Notes under the pieces: generated by a model | Seen by the model: only the letters and a program-made list of their open reading frames with translations | Database searches by the model: none | What the model was told of the DNA's origin: nothing | Position numbers and translations under genes: made by a program | Shown here: one piece after another, positions 1 to 5,750 of the stretch | Position numbering within the stretch: the first letter of the stretch is position 1 | Layout of the letters: the number at the start of each line of letters is the position of its first letter | Source of the DNA: Deltaproteobacteria bacterium | GTDB lineage: Bacteria > Myxococcota_A > UBA796 > UBA2385 | NCBI GenBank assembly: GCA_015489145.1 | Contig: WGAH01000113.1 | Coordinates: 1 to 5,750 of the forward strand | Length of the DNA stretch: 5,750 nucleotides | Reading direction: 5' to 3'

Positions 1-58
1 CGAGATCCTCTACGGCCTGGCGACGTGCCAGCCCGCCGCCAGGCCGTAGAGGATCTCG
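1..58. repeat. Perfect 22-bp inverted repeat at the window edge, likely a fold-back assembly artefact
   Basis: Bases 1-22 are the exact reverse complement of bases 37-58, separated by a 14-base loop (23-36). The right arm is coding: on the minus strand it reads EILYGLA inside a conserved-looking stretch of the barrel protein. The left arm, read in the same frame, gives ARP and then a TAG stop, which bears no resemblance to barrel sequence. The repeat starts exactly at base 1. A mirrored copy of coding sequence at the very end is typical of fold-back chimeras in assembled or amplified DNA. A true transcription terminator is less likely, because the stem is made of conserved codons and no T-run is visible in the window. 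Confidence 0.85.
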
Positions 59-747
59 TTGCCGAAGTGAACGTCCCGCACGCGGTCCTCGGGGCGCACG
101 AGGTAGCCGCCCATGATCGCGGTGCGGAAGGTGTAGTCGCGCTGGACGATCGAGCCGTTCGAGAACTCCGCCACCACCTGCGGGGCCGTCGTGAAGGCCC
201 CCTCGCCCATGAGCGAGGCGCCGTCGCCGGTGGGCACGCCGACCGGCACCGCCACGGCGAGGCCGAAGGGGCCGTGTTCGCGGTCCATGACGACGAACTT
301 GGGCTGCACGCGCAGGTCGCCGAGCCCCGAGCTGGCGAAGGCCTCCCGGGCGCCCGTCGGGTCCTGGAGGCTGGCCGGCGCGTAGCCGTCCTGCCACATC
401 GCCATCGGCAGGTCGAAGGCGATGGAGAAGAAGCGCGTGAAGCCCATGCCGAGCTGGAACTGCCCGACGACCCGGTCGTCGACCAGGCCGTCGCCGGAGT
501 CGCCCTCGGCCCCGCCGGGAATCGGCGAGACGCGCTCGCCGTCGAGGGTGAGGACCACCGGGTCGTTGGCGTAGTTCATCCAGTAGCCGACGCCGAGCTG
601 GAGGTTGCCCAGCGTCGCCGCCCCGGGCAGGCCGAGGTAGCCGTAGGCGTCCGGGTAGGCGCGGTACAGGTTGACGTCCACCGAGCCGTCGGCGGACTGG
701 GCATGGGCCAGCCCCACCAGGGCGGCCAGGGCGAGACTTCCGAGCAT
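1..747 (-). CDS. Outer-membrane beta-barrel protein, probably the N-terminal part of an OmpA-family protein (3' truncated)
   Basis: Probable outer-membrane barrel. The ATG at 745-747 has a strong GGAGG at 754-758, six bases upstream, and shares one base with the stop of the preceding gene, so the two are probably translated together. Residues 1-16 form a signal peptide ending AHA before QSADG. The remainder shows alternating hydrophobic strands with glycine and aromatic residues, and the phrases GLGDLRVQPKF (141-151), VAVPVGVPTGDG (165-176) and HFGNEILYGLAAGW (227-240). I recognise this pattern from the N-terminal barrel of myxobacterial OmpA-family proteins, which usually continue into calcium-binding-type repeats and an OmpA peptidoglycan-binding domain. 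An in-frame TAG at 10-12 would end the protein at 245 residues, but it lies in the mirrored arm of a perfect inverted repeat (1-22 against 37-58), so I judge the stop artificial. Genuine sequence probably ends near residue 241. Family assignment is by eye; substrate or porin activity is unknown. Confidence 0.72.
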
Positions 748-2318
748 CACGCGCCTCCACGACGCCGGCGGGTGCCGGCCAGGATCGTCGAGAGAACCAG
801 CAGCAGCGCCGATCCGCCCACCGCGCCCCGCGCCGGGGCCACCCCGCACAGCCCCCCGCCGCGCACGACCGCGTAGCTCGCGGAGTCCTCGCAGCCGTCG
901 TTGTAGAGGCCGTTGCAGTCGTTGTCGAGGAGGTCGTTGCACAGCTCCTCGGCCCCCGGGTAGACCAGCGGCGAGTCGGGGTCGTTGGCGTCGTCGAGGC
1001 AGTCGCCGTCGGCCTTGGTCCAGCCGTCGCCGTCCTCGTCCTGGTAGGGATCGTCCACGACGCCGTTGCAGTCGTTGTCGATGCCGTCGGCCTGCCCGCC
1101 CTCGGCCGGGTCGCCCTCCGAGGCCCCCGGGTGCACCTCCGGGTCGCTGTCGTCGCAGTCGCGATCCTTGTCGGGGTACTGCACGCTCTCGTCGGGGCAC
1201 TCCTCGGCCTCGTAGCCGTCGCCGTCCACGTCGCACTCGTCCACGCCGTTGCAGTCGTCGTCGACGCCGTTGTAGGGCGTCTCGACCGCGCAGGGGTAGA
1301 CGAGGTTGTCGGCGTCGTCGCAGTCGTAGTCGTAGACGCAGGCCGGATCGGAGGGGTTGTCCTCGCACCAGGCGTCGTCCTTGTTCGGGTCGGTGCCGCA
1401 GTACCGCATGGCGTCGGTGGGGCACTCGGTCCAGCCGTCGCCGTCGTTGTCGAGGTCGTCGGCGCAGCCGTTGCAGTCGTTGTCGAAGCCGTCGATCAGC
1501 TCCGGCGCGTTCGGGTAGAAGGCCGCGTTGTCGTCGTCGCAGTCGCCGTCCACCTCGGCGTAGCCGTCGCCGTCGTCGTCGGTGTCGCCGTCGTCGCGCA
1601 CCCCGTCGCAGTCGGCGTCGTCGTTGGCGACGCCGTAGGGGTCCTCCGAGCCGTCGACGGCGTCGGGGTTCACGTAGGGGTCGGTGTCGTCGCAGTCGCC
1701 CGAGGCCTCGGTGTAGCCGTCGCCGTCGCTGTCGTTGTTGCTCTCGTCGCACCAGGTGTTGGCGACCCCGGGGGTGCCGTACTCGCCCGAACCGCTGATG
1801 AAGACGTCCGAGGAGCACCAGTTGTAGGGCAGGTCGTTGGCCCACTCGAGGTCGAAGGCGTTGTTGTTCGCCTGGTGGGCGTAGCCCTCGGCGACGAGCC
1901 AGTCCGACGAGTCCCAGGTCACCTTGTCGATGGTGACGCCGCCGTAGACGAGCTTGATCGTGTCGGTGGCGCTGTCGAGGGGGAAGCTGGACCGGTCGTA
2001 GACGTAGTCGACGTCGATGTTGCCGTTGAGCGAGGTGTCGTCGTTGACGCCGAACACCAGGAAGTCGCCCGCGGCGAGCAGCAGGGTGGTCTCGATGGTG
2101 AAACCGTCGTCGACCCCGGTGGTGCCCTGGATCTCGAGGCCGTTGAGGTCGAGGTTCCGCCCGCTGGCGTTGTAGATCTCGAACCACTCGCCGTAGTAGT
2201 TCGGGATGCCCGAGCCGGGCTCGGCCATGAACTCGGTGATCGTGAGGTCGCCTGGCGCCTCGGGCACCTCGGCGGCGAGGGCCGTTCCGGCCAGGAGCAA
2301 GACGAGGCCTGCTGCCAT
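747..2318 (-). CDS. Secreted lamin-tail / MopE-type metal-binding repeat protein with MYXO-CTERM-like tail
   Basis: Probable cell-surface protein, 523 residues from the ATG at 2316-2318. I prefer this start because GGAGG (2324-2328) sits five bases upstream; the ATG at 2328-2330 would add only four residues (MEAP), has no Shine-Dalgarno, and itself overlaps that GGAGG. Layout: residues 1-15 are a signal peptide ending TALA, lacking basic residues; about 24-187 are a lamin-tail domain (ITEFMAEP, GEWFEIYNASG, LDLNGLEIQG, GDFLVFG, GTPGVAN). Residues 196-476 are degenerate MopE-type repeats (the putative metal-binding motif family), with five DGDG[YW] motifs, repeated DCDD motifs and four D[ND]DCNG motifs. 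The last 38 residues hold GGGLCGVAP (Cys491), a hydrophobic stretch at about 499-515 and RRRRGGA, resembling the MYXO-CTERM signal handled by myxosortase. It is extremely acidic and has more than 20 cysteines. Metal or calcium binding is inferred from the family; the ligand is unknown. It shares one base with the downstream barrel gene. Confidence 0.88.
   Translation of the reverse strand: MAAGLVLLLAGTALAAEVPEAPGDLTITEFMAEPGSGIPNYYGEWFEIYNASGRNLDLNGLEIQGTTGVDDGFTIETTLLLAAGDFLVFGVNDDTSLNGNIDVDYVYDRSSFPLDSATDTIKLVYGGVTIDKVTWDSSDWLVAEGYAHQANNNAFDLEWANDLPYNWCSSDVFISGSGEYGTPGVANTWCDESNNDSDGDGYTEASGDCDDTDPYVNPDAVDGSEDPYGVANDDADCDGVRDDGDTDDDGDGYAEVDGDCDDDNAAFYPNAPELIDGFDNDCNGCADDLDNDGDGWTECPTDAMRYCGTDPNKDDAWCEDNPSDPACVYDYDCDDADNLVYPCAVETPYNGVDDDCNGVDECDVDGDGYEAEECPDESVQYPDKDRDCDDSDPEVHPGASEGDPAEGGQADGIDNDCNGVVDDPYQDEDGDGWTKADGDCLDDANDPDSPLVYPGAEELCNDLLDNDCNGLYNDGCEDSASYAVVRGGGLCGVAPARGAVGGSALLLVLSTILAGTRRRRGGA
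891..1733 (-). repeat. Degenerate MopE-type Asp/Cys repeat array inside the surface protein gene
   Basis: The coding DNA holds about five related units, each running roughly DGDG[YW], a short spacer, GDCDD, an aromatic-Pro-Gly-Ala segment, then DNDCNG. The DNDCNG or DDDCNG codons recur at 909-926, 1062-1079, 1245-1262 and 1467-1484, where nearly the same GCCGTTGCAGTCGTTGTC is visible on the plus strand. Units differ in length, and the middle ones carry extra cysteines (residues 299-343 of the protein). The array is protein-level repetition, not a mobile or regulatory element. Confidence 0.85.
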
Positions 2319-2363
2319 CGGAGCCTCCATGGTGCGGCGTCACCGGCCGCCCGCGGGTGCCCG

Positions 2364-2393
2364 ACATTAGCAAAGGGCGGAGCGCCGCACCAA
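2364..2393 (-). promoter_or_regulatory. Weak sigma70-like promoter candidate ahead of the surface protein gene
   Basis: The 129-base gap 2331-2459 is the largest non-coding stretch in the window. Its least GC-rich patch reads, on the minus strand, TTGGTG (2388-2393), a 16-base spacer, then GCTAAT (2366-2371), or alternatively TAATGT (2364-2369) after an 18-base spacer. The match to consensus is partial, at three or four of six bases per box. The position, about 45-50 bases before the preferred ATG, suits a promoter starting a separate unit for the surface protein and barrel genes. Confidence 0.25.
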
Positions 2394-2459
2394 CCGCCGG
2401 GCCCGCCGCGCGTGGGCGATGCCATCGGGCGGTCATCGGCGGGGACCGCCGGCGCGGGT

Positions 2460-2798
2460 TCAGGCGTCGGCGCCGAAGCGGTCGATGAGGGGGTAGCCCT
2501 CCCAAACCCCGTCGTTGGCCTTCAGCGCCCACATCACGCCGACGACCCAGCCGGCGACGGTGCCGAGGCCGCAGCAGAGCGCGCCGCCGATCACCCAGGC
2601 GATCACCTGGAAGATCATCGCCTGCACCGCGTGGTAGGCGACGAAGCGCGAGCTGTCCTTCTTGACGAGCCAGATCACCAGGGGGCCGAGGATCGGCAGG
2701 ATGAGCACCGCGACGTGGGCCAGCATGGCGAAGGTGCGCTCCTCGCTGCTCGGCTTCTCGCCCCAGGTGGTCGTGCCGCTGGTCGTGCCGTCCGCCAT
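2460..2798 (-). CDS. DUF4870 domain small membrane protein
   Basis: A 112-residue integral membrane protein of the DUF4870 (Tic20-like) family, whose function is not established. It starts with a hydrophilic, Ser/Thr-rich tail (1-20). Three hydrophobic segments follow: about 24-45 (AMLAHVAVLILPILGPLVIW), 57-72 and 73-92. Family marks are SSEERTFAMLAH before helix 1, the charged turn VKKDSSRFVAYHAVQAM between helices 1 and 2, and the C-terminal GVWEGYPLIDRF, like the YPL segment that ends many members. Length is normal for the family, so it looks intact. The ATG at 2796-2798 has GGAGG at 2803-2807, four bases upstream. It lies 57 bases after the lipoprotein gene on the same strand and could share its transcript. 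Two adjacent cysteines (75-76) lie in the last membrane segment. Family assignment is confident; any role in envelope assembly here would be guesswork. Confidence 0.9.
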   Translation of the reverse strand: MADGTTSGTTTWGEKPSSEERTFAMLAHVAVLILPILGPLVIWLVKKDSSRFVAYHAVQAMIFQVIAWVIGGALCCGLGTVAGWVVGVMWALKANDGVWEGYPLIDRFGADA

Positions 2799-2855
2799 CG
2801 TTCCTCCCGCCGCCGAAGCCCGCCGGCGCCCGACCAGTGTACGCCGGGTGCGCGA

Positions 2856-3848
2856 TCAGATTCCCGGTCGGCGGCCCGGCGGCCGGCCCTGGGGGGCGCC
2901 CTCCGGCATGCGCCCGTCGGGGCGCACCGCCAGCTCGATGTCGACGCCGGAGACGTCGCTCCGGCCCACCACCAGCGGGTTGCCCGCGTAGGCTCCCATC
3001 GGGTCGCCGGGGCTCGGCCCGTCGCCGGCGCGGTCGATGAAGGCCTCGAACAGCACCGGCCCGAAGTCCTCGGGCAGCTCCACCGACCAGGGGCCCGGCG
3101 CGACCTTGAGCTTGCCGAGCATGCGCCGTCCGCCCGGAGCGCCGGCGTCGGGCTGGAACAGGTCGAGGTCGACCACCACGCCCCCGGCCCCCTCGGGAGC
3201 CGCCTCCCCGCCGGGCTCCCAGCGGAGCACCCCGCTGATCTTGACGGTCCTGCCGTCGTAGTCGGCGAAGGGCACGTCCGATCCCGGGCCGGCGCCGGGC
3301 CCCGGCGGGGGCGCCGGCGCGTCGGCCGGGGTGCCGCCCCCCGGGGCGCCGGGCGGCGCCTCGTGGTGCTCGGGGCCGCCGCTTCCCCGGGCCCCGGGCA
3401 CGAGGTGGAGGACGAGGCCGCTGACGTCCTCGCCGGCCACGTTCAGCCGTTCCGCGGCGAAGGGGTCCATGCCGCCGGGGCCGTCGTCGTCGGGGTCCTG
3501 GAAGGCCTGGAGCTCCAGGGCGCCGAGGTTGCGCGGCACGGCGAGCTCGAAGGGCCCCGGGGCGTCGAGGAGGAGCTTGCCCTTGCCGTCCACCCCTCCC
3601 GGCTTCGTCGGGTCCGGCACCCGCACGTCGATGGCCACCGGCTCCGGGGAGTCGGACTCCACCACCCCCGACACCCTCACCTTGGGGCCGTCCACGTCCC
3701 CGAAGGGCACGGCGCTGCCGCCGCCGACGCCGGGCTCGCCCTGGGCGCGCTCCACGTCCTCGTAGAAGCGCGGGTCGAGGGGCTCCGGCTCGCCGGTCAC
3801 CCGCTCCAGCCAGCAGCCGCCCAGCGCGAGCAGCAGCACCGCGCGCAT
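2856..3848 (-). CDS. Lipoprotein with two tandem copies of an unrecognised domain
   Basis: A 330-residue predicted lipoprotein that I cannot assign to a named family. The ATG at 3846-3848 shares one base with the fucose synthase stop (TGATG), and GGGGGGA lies three bases upstream; longer starts would run far into the synthase gene. Residues 1-12 (MRAVLLLALGGC) form a short lipoprotein signal with Cys12 as the likely lipidated residue; Trp follows it rather than Asp, which is compatible with outer-membrane sorting. Residues 45-151 and 190-310 are related to each other: both begin S.VPF.D.DG..V..SGV, continue with GKL...APGP...ELP-like strands, AF.D...DGP...DP and end with DVSG and alternating hydrophobics. 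A Pro/Gly/Ala-rich linker (about 152-189) separates them, and the tail (311-330) is Pro/Gly/Arg-rich. A beta-sandwich fold with acidic, possibly cation-binding loops is my inference. The position right after fcl suggests a surface polysaccharide or envelope role, unproven. Confidence 0.82.
   Translation of the reverse strand: MRAVLLLALGGCWLERVTGEPEPLDPRFYEDVERAQGEPGVGGGSAVPFGDVDGPKVRVSGVVESDSPEPVAIDVRVPDPTKPGGVDGKGKLLLDAPGPFELAVPRNLGALELQAFQDPDDDGPGGMDPFAAERLNVAGEDVSGLVLHLVPGARGSGGPEHHEAPPGAPGGGTPADAPAPPPGPGAGPGSDVPFADYDGRTVKISGVLRWEPGGEAAPEGAGGVVVDLDLFQPDAGAPGGRRMLGKLKVAPGPWSVELPEDFGPVLFEAFIDRAGDGPSPGDPMGAYAGNPLVVGRSDVSGVDIELAVRPDGRMPEGAPQGRPPGRRPGI
2919..3281 (-). repeat. Second copy of the duplicated lipoprotein domain
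   Basis: This segment encodes residues 190-310. It aligns by eye to residues 45-151 (first copy, 3396-3716): SDVPFADYDGRTVKISGV against SAVPFGDVDGPKVRVSGV, LGKLKVAPGPWSVELP against KGKLLLDAPGPFELAVP, FEAFIDRAGDGPSPGDP against LQAFQDPDDDGPGGMDP, and SDVSGVDIELAV against EDVSGLVLHLV. The second copy is about 14 residues longer, mainly through a Gly/Ala/Glu insertion near 211-223. Divergence is large enough that this is an old protein-level duplication rather than a recent DNA repeat. Confidence 0.75.
3396..3716 (-). repeat. First copy of the duplicated lipoprotein domain
   Basis: This segment encodes residues 45-151 of the lipoprotein, the N-terminal partner of the copy at 2919-3281. Its AFQDPDDDGP loop (115-124) is more acidic than the matching loop of the second copy, and it ends at LVP before the low-complexity linker. 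Confidence 0.75.
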
Positions 3849-4798
3849 CAGTCCCCCCGGGGGGCGAAGCCCCGCTCCCGGTACCACGCCACCGTGTCGG
3901 CCAGGCCGGCGTCGAGGTCGATGCGGGCCACCCACCCGAGGCGCTCCCGCGCCCGGTCCACGGCGAGGCACTTGCGCGGCTGGCCGTCGGGCTGGCTCGG
4001 GTCGAAGCGCACCGCCAGGGAGCGGCCCGTCGCCCGCACCACCGCCCGGGCCAGCTCGGCGATGGAGGTCTCGACCCCGGTGCCGATGTTGACCGGCTCC
4101 GGCGAGGGATGCTCCGCCGCCGCCAGCACCCCGTCGGCCGCGTCGGCGACGTGCAGCAGCTCGCGGGTCGGCCGCCCCGAGCCCCACACCCTGAGCTCCC
4201 GGGCCTCGGGGGGCGCGGTCAGCGCCCGGATCACCAGCGCCGCGACGACGTGGGCGCGCTCGAGCTCGGTGGCGTCGCCGGGCCCGTAGAGGTTCGCGAG
4301 CACCGGGAAGGCCACCGCCAGGCGCCCGGTCTCGTGCATCGCCCCCCCGAGCTCCATCATCAGGCGCTTGGACTCGGCGTAGCCGGCGTTGGTGGGCTCC
4401 GGCCGGCCCTTCCAGAGGTCCTCCTCGCGAAAGGGCACCGGGAGGTCGCGGGGGTAGGCGCAGGCCGAGGACACGCCGACGAACAGCCGCGCCCCCGCCT
4501 CGGCGGCGGCGTCCAGCGCGTGCACGTTGATCAGCGCGTTGTCGCGGGTGGCCTCGACGGGGTGGCGGCGCATCCAGCCGATGCCGCCCCCCTCCACCGC
4601 GCAGTGCACGACCACCTCCGGGCGCCGCTCCCGGAACAGGGCCCGGGCCTGGTCGCGGTCGCGCAGGTCGGCCTCGGCCCGGCCCACCGCCTCGACGCGC
4701 GCGCCCCGTTCTTCGAGGCGGCGGACGACCCGGCGGCCGAGGAAGCCCCGCCCGCCGGTCACCAGCACCCGCCGCCCGCGCCAGTCCTCCGCCGCCAT
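3848..4798 (-). CDS. fcl: GDP-L-fucose synthase
   Basis: Cytoplasmic NADP-dependent 3,5-epimerase/4-reductase (EC 1.1.1.271) that turns GDP-4-keto-6-deoxy-D-mannose into GDP-L-fucose, the fucose donor for surface glycans. The 316-residue length is normal. Visible features: the Rossmann motif TGGRGFLG (14-21, G15/G18/G21); the SACAYP active site with Ser111 and Cys113, matching the SSCIYP of E. coli; YAESK with Tyr140 and Lys144; ANLYGPGD (168-175); His183 in AHVVAAL, at the place of the catalytic histidine; WGSGRPTRELLHVAD (205-219); VNIGTG (236-241); and DPSQPDGQPRK (266-276), the family signature near the nucleotide site. The ATG at 4796-4798 is preceded by GAGGAG (4806-4811), seven bases upstream, which overlaps the stop of the upstream gene; the reading frame stays open further upstream but only as a shadow of that gene. 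No GDP-mannose 4,6-dehydratase (gmd) is in the window, so the substrate must come from elsewhere. The gene shares one base with the lipoprotein start. Confidence 0.95.
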   Translation of the reverse strand: MAAEDWRGRRVLVTGGRGFLGRRVVRRLEERGARVEAVGRAEADLRDRDQARALFRERRPEVVVHCAVEGGGIGWMRRHPVEATRDNALINVHALDAAAEAGARLFVGVSSACAYPRDLPVPFREEDLWKGRPEPTNAGYAESKRLMMELGGAMHETGRLAVAFPVLANLYGPGDATELERAHVVAALVIRALTAPPEARELRVWGSGRPTRELLHVADAADGVLAAAEHPSPEPVNIGTGVETSIAELARAVVRATGRSLAVRFDPSQPDGQPRKCLAVDRARERLGWVARIDLDAGLADTVAWYRERGFAPRGD

Positions 4799-4805
4799 CG
4801 CCCCG

Positions 4806-4811
4806 CTCCTC
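4806..4811 (-). promoter_or_regulatory. Shine-Dalgarno of the GDP-L-fucose synthase gene, overlapping the upstream stop
   Basis: GAGGAG on the minus strand, seven bases before the ATG at 4798. Its first two bases are the last two of the upstream epimerase TGA (4810-4812), so ribosomes ending there can reload at once. It settles the start at 4798 over the longer open frame upstream. Confidence 0.7.
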
Positions 4812-5750
4812 AGACGTTGCTGTAGGGGTTGTGCAGGGGCAGGTGCCGGAGCCCGCCGATCAGCTCGTCGAGCCCCCGCCCGATGTCCACCTCGACCTCG
4901 AAGCCGGTGGAGCGGAAGCGCGTGTAGTCCACCTCGTAGTTGCGCTGGTCCTCGTCCGAGCCGAACTCGGCGAAGTAGACCAGGAAGTCGAGGCGGTCCT
5001 GGAGCAGCCGGACGATGTCCTCCTTGGTGAAGTTCAGCGAGTCGTGCCCGACGTTGAACAGGTCGTGCTCCAGCCGGTCGTGGCGGTCGAGGACGTGCTG
5101 GATCGCCCGGGCGATGTCGACGACGTGCAGGAAGGTGCGGCGGAAGTGCTTCTCGTAGACCACGAGGTAGCGCCGGTGGATCGCCTGCCAGGTGAAGTCG
5201 TTGATCATCAGGTCGAGGCGCATGCGCGGCGACAGGCCGAAGGCCGTGGCGAAGCGCAGGGACACCGCCGGCGGCCGGGCCCGGCAGATCGCCTCGGCCT
5301 CGGTCTTGGTGCGCCCGTAGAGCGACAGCGGATTGAGGGGCGTGTCCTCGGTGCAGACCCCCACCACCTCGCCGTAGTTGCTGCCGGTGGAGGCGTAGAC
5401 CAGCAGCGCGTCCCGGGGCATCAGCTCGACGACGTTGCGCGTCCCGTCGACGTTCACGCGCTCCGCCTCGTCCGGGAGCTTCTTGCACAGCGGGTAGCCG
5501 ACGAGGGCCGCGAGGTGGACCACGGCGTCGGCGCCGGCCAGCTCGCGGGCGAGGGCGTCCCGGTCGAGGATGTCGACCTTGGCGAAGCTGAAGCGCGGGT
5601 GGATGAACAGCGGCAGGATGCCGTGGACGCCGAACATCAGGCGGTCGACGACGTGGACGCGGTAGCCGGCGGCGAGCAGGCGCGGCGCGAGCACGCTGCC
5701 GATGAAGCCGGCGCCGCCGGTGAGGACGACGCGGCGGCCGTGGGCGGGGC
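4810..5750 (-). CDS. Extended SDR-family NAD-dependent epimerase/dehydratase (N-terminus beyond the window)
   Basis: Nucleotide-sugar epimerase, dehydratase or reductase of the extended short-chain dehydrogenase superfamily; the exact substrate cannot be told. Residues are counted from the first full codon at the edge (5748). The reading frame is open to the edge and shows RRVVLTGGAGFIGS (5-18) with the cofactor motif G11/G14/G17, so only a few N-terminal residues are missing. The GTG at 5694 lies inside the first helix and is not the start. Further marks: VVHLAA (76-81), YASTGSNYGE (118-127) with the catalytic Ser/Thr region, YGRTK with Tyr144 and Lys148, RFATAFGLSPRMR (165-177), RRTFLHVVDIARA (203-215), and FNVG (231-234). 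The C-terminus ends NPYSNV. The RFATAFG..PRMR and RRTFLHV.DIA pattern resembles epimerases of O-antigen and exopolysaccharide clusters. Eleven bases separate it from fcl, and the two are surely cotranscribed. It is not a GDP-mannose dehydratase by its motifs. Confidence 0.92.
   Translation of the reverse strand, partial: PAHGRRVVLTGGAGFIGSVLAPRLLAAGYRVHVVDRLMFGVHGILPLFIHPRFSFAKVDILDRDALARELAGADAVVHLAALVGYPLCKKLPDEAERVNVDGTRNVVELMPRDALLVYASTGSNYGEVVGVCTEDTPLNPLSLYGRTKTEAEAICRARPPAVSLRFATAFGLSPRMRLDLMINDFTWQAIHRRYLVVYEKHFRRTFLHVVDIARAIQHVLDRHDRLEHDLFNVGHDSLNFTKEDIVRLLQDRLDFLVYFAEFGSDEDQRNYEVDYTRFRSTGFEVEVDIGRGLDELIGGLRHLPLHNPYSNV

Noticed and set aside
891..1733. Possible CRISPR or tandem DNA repeat array, because similar GCAGTCGTTGTCG words recur
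   Set aside because: Spacing is irregular, the repeats stay in frame with the protein and encode DNDCNG motifs, so they are coding repeats.
2437..2451. Six-bp GC hairpin with a 3-base loop just after the DUF4870 stop, considered as a terminator
   Set aside because: The stem is short, there is no T-run after it, and stems of this size arise often by chance at this GC content.
748..2532. Extension of the barrel reading frame through the whole surface protein gene
   Set aside because: The extension is an Arg/Gly/Pro-rich shadow frame. The real start at 747 has a strong Shine-Dalgarno and a signal peptide directly after it.
2836..2841. TACACT on the minus strand as a -10 box for the DUF4870 gene
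   Set aside because: No convincing -35 box sits at the right distance (GGAATC only), and the gene can be read from the upstream transcript.
3849..4187. Extension of the lipoprotein frame upstream into fcl
   Set aside because: Gly/Arg/Ala-rich shadow of fcl; the lipoprotein signal sequence begins at the ATG at 3848.
1131..4289. Very long plus-strand open frame across several genes
   Set aside because: It is antisense to three or more clear minus-strand genes. Its Val/Ala/Arg-rich, repetitive translation is what Asp-rich repeats and high GC give on the opposite strand.
4799..5488. Extension of the fcl frame upstream into the epimerase gene
   Set aside because: Low-complexity Arg/Pro/Ala-rich shadow of the epimerase; the ATG at 4798 fits the family N-terminus and has a good ribosome site.

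Overview
The window is GC-rich (roughly 70% by eye) and every credible gene lies on the minus strand, so transcription runs from base 5750 towards base 1. The DNA probably comes from a myxobacterium or a related uncultured Myxococcota lineage. The signs are a large surface protein made of MopE-type aspartate/cysteine repeats with a MYXO-CTERM-like tail, a myxobacterial-style outer-membrane barrel, and several long unbroken shadow frames of the kind high GC produces. This assignment is inference from protein types, not from a marker gene.

In order of transcription, the right half holds the end of a nucleotide-sugar gene group. It begins with an extended SDR NAD-dependent epimerase/dehydratase whose N-terminus runs off the right edge. 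Next is a clear GDP-L-fucose synthase (fcl/wcaG) with all its catalytic residues. A lipoprotein follows, overlapping the fucose synthase by one base (TGATG) and built from two copies of an unrecognised domain of about 110-120 residues. After 57 bases comes a small DUF4870 membrane protein. The first three genes are so tightly packed that they are probably one transcript linked to surface polysaccharide or envelope assembly.

A 129-base non-coding gap (2331-2459), the largest in the window, holds a weak promoter candidate and probably starts a second unit. That unit encodes a secreted, very acidic protein (signal peptide, lamin-tail domain, MopE-type metal-binding repeats, C-terminal sorting tail). 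It overlaps by one base (TGATG) a gene for an outer-membrane beta-barrel protein of the kind that usually carries an OmpA-like C-terminus in myxobacteria.

The left edge is suspicious. Bases 1-22 are a perfect reverse complement of bases 37-58, and the stop codon that closes the barrel gene lies inside the mirrored arm. This looks like a fold-back artefact at a contig end, so the barrel gene is best read as truncated rather than finished.

No RNA genes, CRISPR arrays, insertion sequences or attachment sites were found. The most promising new biology is the duplicated domain of the lipoprotein and its translational coupling to GDP-fucose synthesis, followed by the coupled pair of metal-binding surface protein and outer-membrane barrel.
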